The notes: a model not told the origin generated them from the letters alone. DNA of 53,283 bases from Schlesneria paludicola DSM 18645 (GCA_945876035.1 CAMCMU010000032.1:1-53283); one strand, 5' to 3'; counted from the first letter of the stretch, positions 35,067 to 44,783 are shown. Program-made: numbers and translations.

Positions 35067-37061
35067 TCACGGATTCCAGGTGAATGCCACCGGTTCGCTG
35101 ACGCAACAGCATTCTGCAACGGGAGCAGCGGGTTGTGGCGGTACACCGGGTTGCGGAGGCGAAGGAGCGTTCGTGACTCGGGGAGTCGGCGAATGGGGGC
35201 TGGCCTGTGCAACGGTCATTGCTGCCCGACAACGGGACTCAACAGACTCCTGTGTGACGACACGAATTTGGTTCACGGCTTGGCCTGGAGATCGACCTTG
35301 AAGATTCAAAACGCATTGATGTGAGACGCGTTTTTCCATCCGGCCAACAAGGTATTCCACCTCGGATCCATGACGATGTTTCAGCTCACTCGGCACGAGC
35401 ACCAGAATGCGAACGTCATTCAACGACGTGTCTCCCGTATTGGTCACCGTAATTTTCAACTCCACATTCTGATCGACCGTCACTCGATCAGCATGTTCGA
35501 TATCACAGGCCACCGACGGTTGACGTTCCGCAAGCGGTTCTGCAATCGCTTGCGGTTTCACTTCACGCGGTGGTTCATCAACCGCATCCCTTTCGGAAGC
35601 GACCACATCCGTGCTCGCCTGTACAGCGGTGTGCATGGTCACCCTCGCCCGGTGGACTTGCCTCCCCTCGGTTTCCGGTAAAAAGGTCACGGCCAATCGT
35701 TTGTCCTGACCCTCGGGCAATCCGCGGATCACGCGTTCGAGGGAATCACCTTCGATTTTGGCAGCGGGATTCACATCCATCACCGTTTGTAATTCGCGTA
35801 ACGACTCATAAACCTGTACAAGAGGCACGGGGTTCGGTCCGTCATTGCGAATCTGCAGGAACGATTCGTGAAGGCGTCCCGCGATGGCGGTGCGCGGCGG
35901 GCGCAATTCGAGTTGCAAGATGACTTCGGAGAACGATCCCGGGTCGGAATCAACACCATCGAAAACGCCAGCTACCGGCAGGTCAACGCTATCGAAAGCC
36001 GACTGAACGCGCGTGACATAGGCCTCGGGCATCGGTTGATGGTCACGAGGCCGGGTCGATCCGATCCAACGATCCAGGCTGCGTGTCGAAGAGGGCGTTT
36101 TTGTCGTCTGCCCCGAGAAATCGGGAAATGCGCTATGAACGCTCACGGAACTCGACTTCGCATCCGCCGGAAACTCGCCGACGGGCGGCAGAAAACTGCG
36201 CAATAACTCCAACTCAAAGGCGAGATCTGGATGTCCCTGCGACGGTCGCCTCGCCTGTTGATCCGCCGGCTCCGCCGAAGGCGGCTCCGCCATTTCACGC
36301 TCGGGGACAGGAATCAGACGTCGCGTTACGGCGCGGCGCGGACGCTGATCCGTGTTGTTGCAATCAGGAGCCAAAGCCCACTCGCCTTGCACCAACAGCC
36401 GTGAACTGCGAGTGCGATACCGAGCAAACGTCTCTGCCTCGATTTGAATTTTTGGTTCCCGCCCAAAGTCGTCGGAGACAAGCCTTCGCGACTGAGAAGC
36501 TCGACCGGGCACATTCAATTCCAGTCTCACTTCAGGTGCGACGATCGTCGTCAAAGGCGCCGATCCGAGGGACTGATCGCTGAAGCGAGAACGTGTTGAT
36601 CTCCCGCGACGGTCAGCAAGACGATCCGTGGCCTTCCCAGCAATCTCGTCGACCGGTTCTTGAGCAAGATGGCTATCAAGTCGAGCCACCGGACTCCGAC
36701 GCTGTGCCGGGCGGTGATCCACAAACAGGTGTGCCACTCGCCAACGATCCTGGGTTGACCAGTCGCCAGCGGCTTCGAGGCTTGAACGTGTGACCCAAGC
36801 CGTGGGAGCGCCATCGTCCGCCAGTTCGGGGAGAGTCGGATCGTGAGCGGCAATTTCGGGGAAGAACAACAACGCCGTCAGCAGCAGCGTAAGCGATCCG
36901 GCCAGCGTGACAAAATACCAACCTGGCGAGCGGCGCAGGCTGGAGAGGATTCCCGTCGCCGAAAAATCCAACCAACGCAGAATAAGGGCGATTTCCATTC
37001 CGATCTGTCGGATGGGATACGGGAGTTCTCTGAGGATTAATGACCACAGACGAGACCGCAA
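35067..37061 (-). CDS. Membrane-anchored protein with C-terminal DUF11-type domain
   Basis: A 664-aa protein. One membrane segment lies near residues 45-67 (GWYFVTLAGSLTLLLTALLF). A long low-complexity, arginine- and proline-rich region follows. The C-terminal third carries a DUF11-like beta-sandwich (RVTVDQNVELKITVTNTGDT, then LNDVRILVLVPSELKHRHGS) and an earlier related domain (AGRLHESFLQIRNDGPNPVP). DUF11 domains occur in surface and envelope proteins. The start is a TTG at 37061 with AAGGAAGGG seven bases upstream; the first ATG (36998) has no such site. The end (PVAECCCVSEPVAF) holds three consecutive cysteines. Role unknown. Confidence 0.78.
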   Translation of the reverse strand: MRSRLWSLILRELPYPIRQIGMEIALILRWLDFSATGILSSLRRSPGWYFVTLAGSLTLLLTALLFFPEIAAHDPTLPELADDGAPTAWVTRSSLEAAGDWSTQDRWRVAHLFVDHRPAQRRSPVARLDSHLAQEPVDEIAGKATDRLADRRGRSTRSRFSDQSLGSAPLTTIVAPEVRLELNVPGRASQSRRLVSDDFGREPKIQIEAETFARYRTRSSRLLVQGEWALAPDCNNTDQRPRRAVTRRLIPVPEREMAEPPSAEPADQQARRPSQGHPDLAFELELLRSFLPPVGEFPADAKSSSVSVHSAFPDFSGQTTKTPSSTRSLDRWIGSTRPRDHQPMPEAYVTRVQSAFDSVDLPVAGVFDGVDSDPGSFSEVILQLELRPPRTAIAGRLHESFLQIRNDGPNPVPLVQVYESLRELQTVMDVNPAAKIEGDSLERVIRGLPEGQDKRLAVTFLPETEGRQVHRARVTMHTAVQASTDVVASERDAVDEPPREVKPQAIAEPLAERQPSVACDIEHADRVTVDQNVELKITVTNTGDTSLNDVRILVLVPSELKHRHGSEVEYLVGRMEKRVSHQCVLNLQGRSPGQAVNQIRVVTQESVESRCRAAMTVAQASPHSPTPRVTNAPSPPQPGVPPQPAAPVAECCCVSEPVAFTWNP

Positions 37062-37437
37062 ACTGTCGCCCTTCCTTGGCTGAACCGATCTTTAGATCCA
37101 CGAACACGGCGGCGACTCAAGTGATTCAACAGTGGCTGATCACTGTGTCAAGGCCCTGCCATGCGCGTTTGCTGGGACGTTTCGCTGTGATTGTTATCAG
37201 AACTTTTCTAGAAACGAAAGGGACGTTTCAAAAACCTCCGCGAAATCCGCAACGGCGGTTCTTAAGATTTCTGTCGACGATTCGGGTGAGTGTCCCAAGC
37301 GGAGGCACTCAATGACGGGAGACACTGGTCATCCCGCAGCGGACTGATACAATTCGGGCGAAGCGATCGAGGTTTGTCTCCCGCTGTGGGAGAACAGCCA
37401 TTTTCACCCTGCGTCAATCTCGCTCGGAACATTCGCC
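37062..37437. other. Intergenic region between DUF11 gene and glutathione peroxidase gene
   Basis: The two genes diverge, so promoters for both should lie here. GGGACGTTTC occurs twice, near 37174 and 37221. No gene or clear regulatory motif is seen. Confidence 0.5.
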
Positions 37438-38007
37438 ATGAAAATTTTGTCTGCCTGTTTGACTCTTGGAATCGTTTTTTCCATGACCCTCGATTTAGTC
37501 TCCGCTGCAGAAAGTGTGTCTCCCGTGCTGAATCAAACAATGAAGTCGATTAAGGGTGAGGAAATCGAACTCTCTAAGTACCGCGGCAAAGTATTGCTCG
37601 TCGTCAACGTGGCGACACGTTGTGGTGCGACTCCGCAGTACCAACAACTCGAAGGACTGAACGATAAGTACAAGGACAAGGGACTCGTTGTTCTCGGCTT
37701 CCCCTGCAATCAATTTGGTGCTCAAGAACCCGGGACCGAAGCCGAGATCGCCAAATTTTGCAAGACGAAATACGACGTTTCGTTTGACATGTTCGCCAAG
37801 ATCGATGTCAACGGCACAAATGCGGCCCCGCTGTACAAGACGTTGACGGCAAGCTCCAATCCAGCCGGAGATGTCAAATGGAACTTTGAAAAGTTTCTCA
37901 TCGGTCGCAACGGCGAACTCATCGCACGGTTTCCAACGAAGACACTACCCGATGCACCCGAAGTGATCGCGGCCATCGAAGCCGAGTTGGCTAAGTCTGC
38001 CAAGTAG
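37438..38007 (+). CDS. Exported glutathione peroxidase-family thiol peroxidase
   Basis: A 189-aa protein. A signal peptide (SACLTLGIVFSMTLDLVSAA) precedes the thioredoxin-fold peroxidase. VNVATRCGATPQYQQLEGLN holds the peroxidatic cysteine C62, and LGFPCNQFGAQEPG the conserved glutamine and a resolving-type cysteine. VKWNFEKFLIGRNGELIARF is the tryptophan/asparagine signature. Usual bacterial enzymes read CG.T.QY, as here. It reduces peroxides, most likely with thioredoxin-like proteins, in the periplasm. It has its own terminator 115 bp after the stop, so it is transcribed alone. Confidence 0.94.
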   Translation: MKILSACLTLGIVFSMTLDLVSAAESVSPVLNQTMKSIKGEEIELSKYRGKVLLVVNVATRCGATPQYQQLEGLNDKYKDKGLVVLGFPCNQFGAQEPGTEAEIAKFCKTKYDVSFDMFAKIDVNGTNAAPLYKTLTASSNPAGDVKWNFEKFLIGRNGELIARFPTKTLPDAPEVIAAIEAELAKSAK

Positions 38008-38121
38008 AATTGATGATCTCTTCGATTTCGGTCCAAGACCCTCCGTTCTCGGTGTTTGTTGCTGACGGCAACACTGGGGCGAACCTACTTTTTGCGGTTC
38101 CAGTTCTGCAACACGAACTCT

Positions 38122-38159
38122 AAAAATCGGTCCATCCTCGATGGTCCGATTTTTATTTT
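38122..38159 (+). terminator. Rho-independent terminator after the peroxidase gene
   Basis: AAAAATCGGTCCAT (38122-38135) pairs with ATGGTCCGATTTTT (38141-38154) around CCTCG with one T-T mismatch, followed by ATTTTA. The A-rich left arm could also end transcripts from the opposite strand. Confidence 0.85.
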
Positions 38160-38173
38160 AAGGTGTTCTGTTC

Positions 38174-39358
38174 GTGCTTTGGCTGCCCCTCTTTATCGCT
38201 CTGCTGTCCGTAGGGTTCGCCAAACTTTCAATCGTCACGGTCAATTGGTTTTTTGGCCATCGACTGACCAAACGCATCATCATTACGCTGCACAGCATCA
38301 ACTTTTCGCTGATTTTGGGGTTTCCGCTGTTGCTGGCCTACGGACCAGGCGGCTGTCCGTTGAGACTCGTGCTAGACCGGCAGTGGCAGTTGGTCCCCTT
38401 TTTTTATTGGCCGGTTCTGATATCGGGCGTCTTCGGTTTTACTCTATTGGTCTGGGCGGCGATCGACTTCCAACGGACGACTGCGCCGAGTTGCCTGATC
38501 GATAACGAATCACAATTCATCGATCTCAAACGAAGATACGGTCCCTCGTGGCAGCGGATCTTCATCGGTAGCGGTCCCATGACTCGAGTCGCGCTCCTGC
38601 CTGGGAACGAGCAGTTTACGATTGACGTGAAGACGAAAATATTCCAAGTCCCCAGATTACCGAGGGATTGGAACGGCCTGTCACTGGTACAGCTCAGCGA
38701 TTTCCACTTTCGTGGTGCGGCGAACCTCGCCTACTTCGCTGCGGTTTGCGAACAGGCCGCAGCGTTGAAGCCCGACTTGTTCGTCTTCACCGGTGACTTG
38801 CTCGATGACATGGAACGACTGGATTGGATTTCGGCGACACTCGGCCAGTTGAATGCTCCGTTGGGGCAATATTTCATCCTCGGCAATCACGACTGGTATC
38901 TCGATGCGTCTTCGATCAGGCAGACGCTGAATGGCTGTGGCTGGATCGATCTTGCGTCGCGATGCCTGATGCTTCCCAAGCATGCTTCAACATCTGTGGT
39001 CCTTTGTGGTGATGAGACTCCCTGGATGGGGAAACATCCCGACTTGAGTTCCATTGCGGACGATGCTTTTCGGATTCTGCTCAGTCACACGCCCGACAAC
39101 ATTCATTGGGCGCGAGAGCAACGGATTGACGTCATGTTGTCTGGGCACACTCATGGCGGTCAGATTCGACTACCTCTTCTTGGGCCGGTGTATTCACCCA
39201 GTCGGTACGGTGTTCGCTTTTCTGCTGGCGAGTTCTGGCTGAAGCCGACGCTGCTTCACGTGTCGCGAGGCATCAGCGGGCGCGAGCCAATCCGATATGG
39301 CTGCCCGCCCGAGATCACTAAGTTGGTTCTCCGATGTGGCCCCACGAATGACTCTTGA
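38174..39358 (+). CDS. Membrane-bound metallophosphoesterase
   Basis: A 394-aa protein. Three hydrophobic segments lie in the first 110 residues (MLWLPLFIALLSVGFAKL, IINFSLILGF-type segment, VLISGVFGFTLLVWAAI). The calcineurin-like phosphoesterase domain follows with all metal-binding motifs in order: LSDFHF, FTGDLLDD, LGNHDWYLD, ILLSHTPD and LSGHTHGGQ. This is the YkuE/YaeI-like arrangement, in which members hydrolyse phosphodiester or lipid pyrophosphate bonds at the membrane. The start is a GTG with AAGGTG eight bases upstream. It begins 15 bp after the peroxidase terminator. Substrate unknown. Confidence 0.9.
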   Translation: MLWLPLFIALLSVGFAKLSIVTVNWFFGHRLTKRIIITLHSINFSLILGFPLLLAYGPGGCPLRLVLDRQWQLVPFFYWPVLISGVFGFTLLVWAAIDFQRTTAPSCLIDNESQFIDLKRRYGPSWQRIFIGSGPMTRVALLPGNEQFTIDVKTKIFQVPRLPRDWNGLSLVQLSDFHFRGAANLAYFAAVCEQAAALKPDLFVFTGDLLDDMERLDWISATLGQLNAPLGQYFILGNHDWYLDASSIRQTLNGCGWIDLASRCLMLPKHASTSVVLCGDETPWMGKHPDLSSIADDAFRILLSHTPDNIHWAREQRIDVMLSGHTHGGQIRLPLLGPVYSPSRYGVRFSAGEFWLKPTLLHVSRGISGREPIRYGCPPEITKLVLRCGPTNDS

Positions 39359-39701
39359 TGTTTACCTCCGTGGCAGAGATACTCACGAATCAGCCGAGCC
39401 AGAATCGATTCGATCGAGTCCCGTAACACGGGATGCTGTGGGATTGTGATCAGGATTCGCGATCACTTCTGAAGACCCCCTCCGGAAACATCCAATCGAC
39501 AAACCTACTGCGAGACACCTGAAATGTTTGAGGTCGGTCACTAATACCCAGGGCGTGACCGTCTGTGCAGATTTCACAGGGCACAACACGATTCCTCCCG
39601 TCAGCACCACTGAAACTCTGTCTCGCAAATGGTCAGTCATCTGTCATTCCGGCTGTTTCCACGTCCCCGTTGTAAAACCTCAATACCACCCTGATTCTCG
39701 T
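39359..39701. other. Intergenic region before the TolB-like gene
   Basis: The frame of the next gene is open back to 39528, but this part lacks a family match or signal peptide. No other gene, hairpin or repeat of note is seen. Confidence 0.5.
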
Positions 39702-40967
39702 ATGAAGCAACGGCGCCCGATTCTTACCCGAAGCGGGTTTTCGTCGATGGTGATCGCGGCCATGTTTGCCTTCGGCTGTCCCGTGTTGCGCGGGGAGGAT
39801 AACGTCCTGAAGGATGCCAAACCCTCGCGATTATTTTTTGTGTCTCAGGGTCAGACGGCCTTGGTCAACGTCGATGGCAGCGATCTGCGATACTTGGACT
39901 TTGAATCTCCCGGCCAGGCCACATGGCAGCCCGGGCCTTTTTTTTCGGATGGACAACGTGTCGTCGTCTTGAGCATGGAGCCTCGCCGTGACGGCCCGGG
40001 ACGATCGTTTGCAGAGTTCTACACGCAGACGCCGACTCACCTTTGGAAATATGATCTGGATCGTGGAACGCTGGAGGAAATTTGCCACAAAGAGCGACTG
40101 GCGCCGTTCGTGACGCCGGCCTTATTGCTTCTCGATGATCGGCTTCTGGTTCAGGTCGTTCGACACGGTGTGGGACAGATTTTCAGTGTGCGTCTGGATG
40201 GATCAGACGCCCGCGAATTCACTCGTGCTGGAGAAGGCTTGCCGTATGGTTTGAGTCTCAGTCCGGACGGTCAGCGGGTGGCGTTTCATCTGGCCAGCCC
40301 TGAGGGATACCAGATCTGGACCAGCGATCTCGAAGGGATGAACCGCGTCCGCATTGCGGCTCATCCGGACCATCTTTATTTTGGGCCTCATTGGTCACCT
40401 GATGGCCAATCGATTGTGTATTTGGACTGCCTTTCTGGGCAGGATCCGGGCCATGACTGGGCCGATGTCTGCATCGGTCGCGTTGATGGAAGTGGACATC
40501 GTGTCCTGACGACCGGTCAGGCGATGTGGTTTGCAGCGAGCTATGGCAATCCCCAGAATCGAGGAGGCGGCTCCAATGTTGCCGTCTGGACACGAGATGG
40601 CGACATTCTTTTTCCTCGCCGAACGAGCGGAGCCAAAGTTCCTTGGGAGTACCAAGTTGGAAGGCCTGATGTGGATCACTTCAACCGTGATTACAAGCCA
40701 GAGTCCGCTCGCGGTGGCACGGAGATCTGTCGCCTGAATCCCAACGATGGATCGGTCACGGTGCTCACACCGGGCAATCCACCCGTCTGGGATTTTCGCG
40801 CCAGCGAATCGCCCGATGGCAGGCATATTGTCTTTTGTCGAGCAGCGACTGGAAACGCACCGACGCTATGGGTCATGGACTCCGATGGAAAGAACCCTCG
40901 ACCCATCACGCAGGGGAAAGACACTCTCGGCGCCGATCATCCCCGTTGGTTGCCGCAGCGGAAGTGA
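39702..40967 (+). CDS. Exported TolB-like beta-propeller protein
   Basis: A 421-aa protein. A signal peptide (RSGFSSMVIAAMFAFGCPVL) is followed by WD40-like (PD40) blades: LSLSPDGQRVAFHLASPEGY, WSPDGQSIVYLDCLSG and ASESPDGRHIVFCRAATGN. Blade ends such as QIWTSDLEGMNRVRI and TLWVMDSDGKNPRPITQG are typical of TolB and of oligogalacturonate lyase-like proteins. It probably binds partners or small ligands in the periplasm; enzyme activity is not evident. The ATG at 39702 gives the signal peptide the correct position. The 3' end is followed by a 19-bp tandem repeat, and the next gene converges from 41042. Confidence 0.85.
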   Translation: MKQRRPILTRSGFSSMVIAAMFAFGCPVLRGEDNVLKDAKPSRLFFVSQGQTALVNVDGSDLRYLDFESPGQATWQPGPFFSDGQRVVVLSMEPRRDGPGRSFAEFYTQTPTHLWKYDLDRGTLEEICHKERLAPFVTPALLLLDDRLLVQVVRHGVGQIFSVRLDGSDAREFTRAGEGLPYGLSLSPDGQRVAFHLASPEGYQIWTSDLEGMNRVRIAAHPDHLYFGPHWSPDGQSIVYLDCLSGQDPGHDWADVCIGRVDGSGHRVLTTGQAMWFAASYGNPQNRGGGSNVAVWTRDGDILFPRRTSGAKVPWEYQVGRPDVDHFNRDYKPESARGGTEICRLNPNDGSVTVLTPGNPPVWDFRASESPDGRHIVFCRAATGNAPTLWVMDSDGKNPRPITQGKDTLGADHPRWLPQRK

Positions 40968-40987
40968 TTTGGCTCTCACGACTGAAA

Positions 40988-41020
40988 AGCAGGCACACAG
41001 GTAAGAAGCAGGCACACAGG
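40988..41020. repeat. 19-bp tandem repeat after the TolB-like gene
   Basis: AGCAGGCACACAGG occurs at 40988-41001 and 41007-41020, a period of 19, starting 20 bp after the stop codon, between two convergent genes. Confidence 0.9.
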
Positions 41021-41041
41021 CGTCCACCACCAAGACACCGT

Positions 41042-42220
41042 TTATCGTTCGCCTGCCGGTGACAATCGAGCGAGGGGCCTGCGGTGGATGGCCGGTTCTG
41101 TCGAACCTTGCAGTCGTTTGACTCGTTCATGCATTTGCCGCACAGCCAGCGAGGTATCGGCCACTTCTAATGCCAGTTCGCAGCGATAGGTTTGCCCGGG
41201 TTTGATCAACGGCAGACGGCCATGTTGTCGTTCGAACGCGCGGAAGTTTGGAAAATTGACTCCGGGCTCAAGCCCCGTGACGTAGCCATCAACCTCGGCA
41301 ACCGTATTTTTCCAGACCGTAAATGACGGTAGCTGCTTGGCGTGAAAGTGTACGGCAATCGCCGCGTTGTTGTCCGCATTCGCCAGCACCGCAACCGACC
41401 AACCGTCGCTATCTCCAAGAGGAGCATGATAATACACCTGTTCTGCGAAACCTGCGACCGGCGCACCGTAGACATAGCAGGCATCGATCCCCGCCGCAGC
41501 GCGGTCGTCTCTCGGCGCGATTTCGCGACAAGGCACGGCATATGTCGCACAGGGTTCGAGAAAAGGACGGCCGATATTGATGTGGTAAAGATAAGACAGC
41601 TCTGCCGATTGCCCGCCAAGATTGGTCAACTCGTCGATAATCTCACAAGCGTTGGAACCGGCGACCATCCTCAATGTCGATGTCATCCTCCATCGTGGTC
41701 CGAACATCGAACATTCATCCACTGTCCCGATCAATTCGAGGGAACCCGCTCCATCGGTATCGATCCGCAATTCCAACCGGTGGGCAGGAAGATTCGCAAT
41801 CCGGCCATGCATCGTCAGCGATTCCCTGCCGTCAACACCGGGAGGCCCCGAAAATGCGATCCCACAGCGGCACAACAGTTCGTTGAATCCGTGCAACCAA
41901 CCGAGGCCCCCTCGGTCCTGCAGGTTGACGTAGTGGGGATGAACGGGCCGCTCGACGGGGGACTTCCATTCCAGTGGCAGTTCATGAAAACGCCCCTTCC
42001 AGATCCCCATCCCGCGCGTCGGCAAAACCGACAGCGATAAGCTTCCGTTGTTAAGTTCAATCACCTCGACTCCGTCCGAGAGTCCGCCACGGAGCGTCTT
42101 CCAATGGACCGACCAATTCGATGCGCCCGCCAAGACCAATTCGGCACTGGGGTGCAGTTCCCCACTGTCTCGATGCACACCAGCGTCGACATCGGTCAAG
42201 ATCCAAGAAAACATAGACAT
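41042..42220 (-). CDS. DUF4432 family protein (aldose epimerase-like fold)
   Basis: A 392-aa protein. SLSVLPTRGMGIWKGRFHEL, WLHGFNELLCRCGI and LTMHGRIANLPAHRLEL match the DUF4432 family, whose fold is that of aldose-1-epimerases (galactose mutarotase). SYLYHINIGRPFLEP and PEVNFPNF-like FEPGVNFPNFRAFERQ segments are equally typical. Members are thought to act on sugars in the cytoplasm, but the reaction is not assigned. CGAGGTG upstream of the ATG at 42220 supports the start. It converges on the TolB-like gene, and nothing nearby names a sugar pathway. Confidence 0.87.
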   Translation of the reverse strand: MSMFSWILTDVDAGVHRDSGELHPSAELVLAGASNWSVHWKTLRGGLSDGVEVIELNNGSLSLSVLPTRGMGIWKGRFHELPLEWKSPVERPVHPHYVNLQDRGGLGWLHGFNELLCRCGIAFSGPPGVDGRESLTMHGRIANLPAHRLELRIDTDGAGSLELIGTVDECSMFGPRWRMTSTLRMVAGSNACEIIDELTNLGGQSAELSYLYHINIGRPFLEPCATYAVPCREIAPRDDRAAAGIDACYVYGAPVAGFAEQVYYHAPLGDSDGWSVAVLANADNNAAIAVHFHAKQLPSFTVWKNTVAEVDGYVTGLEPGVNFPNFRAFERQHGRLPLIKPGQTYRCELALEVADTSLAVRQMHERVKRLQGSTEPAIHRRPLARLSPAGER

Positions 42221-42709
42221 CGATCACCTCGCCTCAATATCAACCGTGGACATTCGAACATTCTGACCGGAGTCGATCGGAGACAACCACTGCCGTATCA
42301 AACGAAAACTCAAGGGTCGCTGCGGTCATCTCATCAAGGAAATCCCTCTCCTGATTACCATCGATGTCCGCGACATCGCATGTGCCTAAAAACCACGTTC
42401 TTGTCTTTCACGAAGCACGAAATCATTGCCAAAACAAGACGGCACGATCGATGCCCAAAAAGAGACCAATTCAATTTTTTTGCATCGTCAAAGCATTGAA
42501 TGACCTGGTTTCCTTATGCCGGTTTTTGGCATCATCACCATATGCCGGTTGTCAGACACCGTTCTAGGTACGCGTCATCGAACAGAAGAATCCAATCAAT
42601 CGTACCATATTGACATTCCGGTCGACTCCCGTTGGCCTGAGGAACGATTGCCCAGAGACAGACGAATCCCTGAAATCTCACTTGGCCGACGACTGCCGCC
42701 GGAATTGGC
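42221..42709. other. Intergenic region between DUF4432 and nadC genes
   Basis: Both flanking genes are on the minus strand. A 7-bp hairpin, CGATGTC/GACATCG with a three-base loop, lies at 42362-42378. No gene is supported in these 489 bp; the DUF4432 promoter should lie near the left end. Confidence 0.5.
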
Positions 42710-43603
42710 TCATTCAATGACCCGCCCCATCCAATCAAACGCGAGATCCAGTGCCGGTGCCGAATGCGTCAGACAGCCAACGCTGATCCGTTCAACACCC
42801 GTGGCGGCGATCAATGCAATGCTCTCCAGAGTGACCCCTCCGGAGGCTTCTAGGCGAACACCCGGTGCAAGACTGTCGCGAAGTTCCACCGCCTGACGCA
42901 GCGTGACGAGCGACATGTTGTCGAGCAAGACAATATTTGGATTGCCACGGAGCGCATCACGCAACTGGTCGAGGGTATCGACTTCAACCTCAATCGACGT
43001 TGCGGGAGGACTTCGACGCCGAGTGCATTCAACAGCCGAGGCAATGCTGCCAGAGTCCGTCCATGCGGCCAGATGATTATCCTTGATGAGTACTCCGTCG
43101 TAGAGACCCATACGATGGTTCGTCCCACCTCCACATCGAACCGCATATTTTTCCAGACGTCGCCATCCCGGATGCGTCTTTCGGGTATCGAGCACGTCCG
43201 CCTCCGTTCCCATCACCGCATCAATAAACCGGCGGGTCAGTGTGGCCACTCCGCTGAGAGCCGTCATGAAATTGAGCATCGTTCTTTCTCCGGTCAACAA
43301 TGAGCGGAGAGGTCCGGAAACCGTTGCCACAGGATCGCCAATCCGCAATCGGTCTCCATCACTGCGATGGGACTCCCATCGCACGGCCGGATCAAGTCGG
43401 GCGAAAACCATCCGTCCAATCGGAGTCCCGGACAAGATCCCGGCACTCCGGGCGACGACCTGAACGGACCCTCGTGCCTCCGCTTGAATGAGAGCCAAAC
43501 TGGTCAGGTCCCCGACGGAAGAAAGGTCTTCCATTAAGGCCAATTCGATCAGAGCGTTGGCGGAAGCCTGTTCCTCTGTTCCAAACGTTTCTTCAAACAT
43601 CAT
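42710..43603 (-). CDS. nadC: Nicotinate-nucleotide pyrophosphorylase (carboxylating)
   Basis: A 297-aa quinolinate phosphoribosyltransferase, the step that makes nicotinate mononucleotide for NAD. LALMEDLSSVGDLTS, LTGERTMLNFMTALSGVATL, DTRKTHPGWRRLEKYAVRCG, GTNHRMGLYDGVLIKDNH and VRLEASGGVTLESIALIAAT are the conserved segments, with the catalytic arginines, lysines and histidine. The frame is open to 43636; two consecutive ATGs at 43603 and 43600 leave a normal-length N-terminus, while the one at 43636 has GGAAA upstream and remains possible. The tRNA-Ser terminator lies just upstream. Confidence 0.95.
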   Translation of the reverse strand: MMFEETFGTEEQASANALIELALMEDLSSVGDLTSLALIQAEARGSVQVVARSAGILSGTPIGRMVFARLDPAVRWESHRSDGDRLRIGDPVATVSGPLRSLLTGERTMLNFMTALSGVATLTRRFIDAVMGTEADVLDTRKTHPGWRRLEKYAVRCGGGTNHRMGLYDGVLIKDNHLAAWTDSGSIASAVECTRRRSPPATSIEVEVDTLDQLRDALRGNPNIVLLDNMSLVTLRQAVELRDSLAPGVRLEASGGVTLESIALIAATGVERISVGCLTHSAPALDLAFDWMGRVIE

Positions 43604-43663
43604 GCCCCCACGTTCCACCGATTCCCGGCAGGCCATGGTGTTTTCCGTGCCGCGTGGGATCCT

Positions 43664-43710
43664 TTGAAAATAAATAAACCGTCAAGAAAACAGCCGTTTT
43701 CTTGACGGTT
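43664..43710 (-). terminator. Rho-independent terminator of tRNA-Ser
   Basis: AACCGTCAAGAAAAC (43677-43691) and GTTTTCTTGACGGTT (43696-43710) form a perfect 15-bp stem with a four-base loop. On the minus strand it follows the tRNA at once and is itself followed by TTTATTTATTTTC. Confidence 0.93.
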
Positions 43711-43714
43711 TCAA

Positions 43715-43803
43715 CGGAGAGGGCGGGATTCGAACCCGCGGTGGAGTTTGACCCCCACGCCGCTTTAGCAAAACGGTGCTTTCGGCCACTCAGCCACCTC
43801 TCC
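43715..43803 (-). tRNA. tRNA-Ser(GCT)
   Basis: An 89-nt type II tRNA. The acceptor arm GGAGAGG/CCTCTCC pairs fully. The D arm reads TGGCTGAGTGGCCGAAAGCA. The anticodon stem CCGTT/AGCGG encloses TTGCTAA with anticodon GCT, reading AGC and AGU. A long variable arm (GTGGGGGTCAAACTCCAC) is typical of serine tRNAs, and the T arm is CGGGTTCGAATCCCG. CCA is not encoded. Confidence 0.98.
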
Positions 43804-44783
43804 TCAGTCTCATGATCGAAAGTAGTTATATCTCGGATTGCGCGTAAATCAAGGCTTTGCACTGGCCCACGTCCGTCTCCTAAAACAAAGTCGCCAGGTT
43901 GGGTCCGAGATCACCTCGCCGATTCACGAATTCTCCGAGGCGACTCTCGGGATCAGCCTGTCGGATCTGCTGCGAGTATCCGTTCCTCGCCGAAGCCACT
44001 GACCAGAATCGACCGAAACGACAGCGGCTTGAGAACATCTGGCCAACGGCTCCACCACGCATGCACCATGGTGTTTTCCGTGACATCGAGGCCGGGTTGA
44101 GAAACGTTGTCTGACAACGCGCGACCAGTTGCAACGTCCGAAAACTGTGTTTTTACAATGTTTTATCTATTCTTTTTTGTCATGCTTCATGGAACGGTGG
44201 TAACGTTTCTGCGGAACAGCCGAGCAGTCACAATGACGACAATCCGAGATCGACTGGTTCACCGTAACGATCATTGGGGGGCTGGAACGTGCGTTCAGTC
44301 GTTCTCGCTCGAACACAAATTTGTTGCGGAGTCTGAATTGTGAAATCGCATTCAGAATGTCCGTGTGCGGTGTCTCATCGAGTGGGATCCGAATCGCGAC
44401 TTGGAGGAACGTGAGACTGCAGTCGACCTGCGGCAGGGCATGTCAGGGAGAATCCGGATCTCCAATTCGATCAAACACTGAAACGCCGGATTCATGGTTG
44501 TGTCGTTGTCGACGGCTGCGACATCGGAAGTCACGGAGAGGTTGACTCTTGCCGACGTTGGTCTTGGGCAGTCCCTCGAATCGTGTGATTGGCGGTCAGA
44601 CGTCGCAGGAACTTGCGGACGGGCGGATTAATAAAAGTGCCCATCTCCCCTTGCATTCCGTCAATTCTCTGGCCACGCTGAAGATCCTATGAGATGAAGT
44701 TCTTCACCGAAATCGCCAAAAAATTCTCGTCAATTCGGCTCAAAAACTAAGACTGATGATCCACTTCGGCGTGGGCTGTTCCA
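43804..44783. other. Long intergenic region without an intact gene
   Basis: These 980 bp hold no complete recognisable gene. On the minus strand several stretches look protein-like without matching a family: VTENTMVHAWWSRWPDVLKP near 44000-44100, and LTFLQVAIRIPLDETPHTDI with NAISQFRLRNKFVFERERLN near 44270-44440. They change frame and lack starts, so they may be remains of lost genes. CCATGGTGTTTTCCGTG at 44066-44082 repeats 43633-43649. An 18-codon frame (44694-44750) precedes the AI-2E gene. Confidence 0.45.

Noticed and set aside
35067-36998. An ATG start at 36998 for the DUF11 protein
   Set aside because: The TTG at 37061 has a strong ribosome-binding site and the ATG has none.
43633-44082. 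17-bp direct repeat CCATGGTGTTTTCCGTG flanking tRNA-Ser, as an integration duplication
   Set aside because: Neither copy matches the tRNA itself, no integrase lies between, and one such repeat in 53 kb may be chance.
44694-44750. An 18-aa frame (MKFFTEIAKKFSSIRLKN) before the AI-2E gene
   Set aside because: It looks like a small amphipathic peptide, but there is no ribosome-binding site and frames of this length arise by chance.
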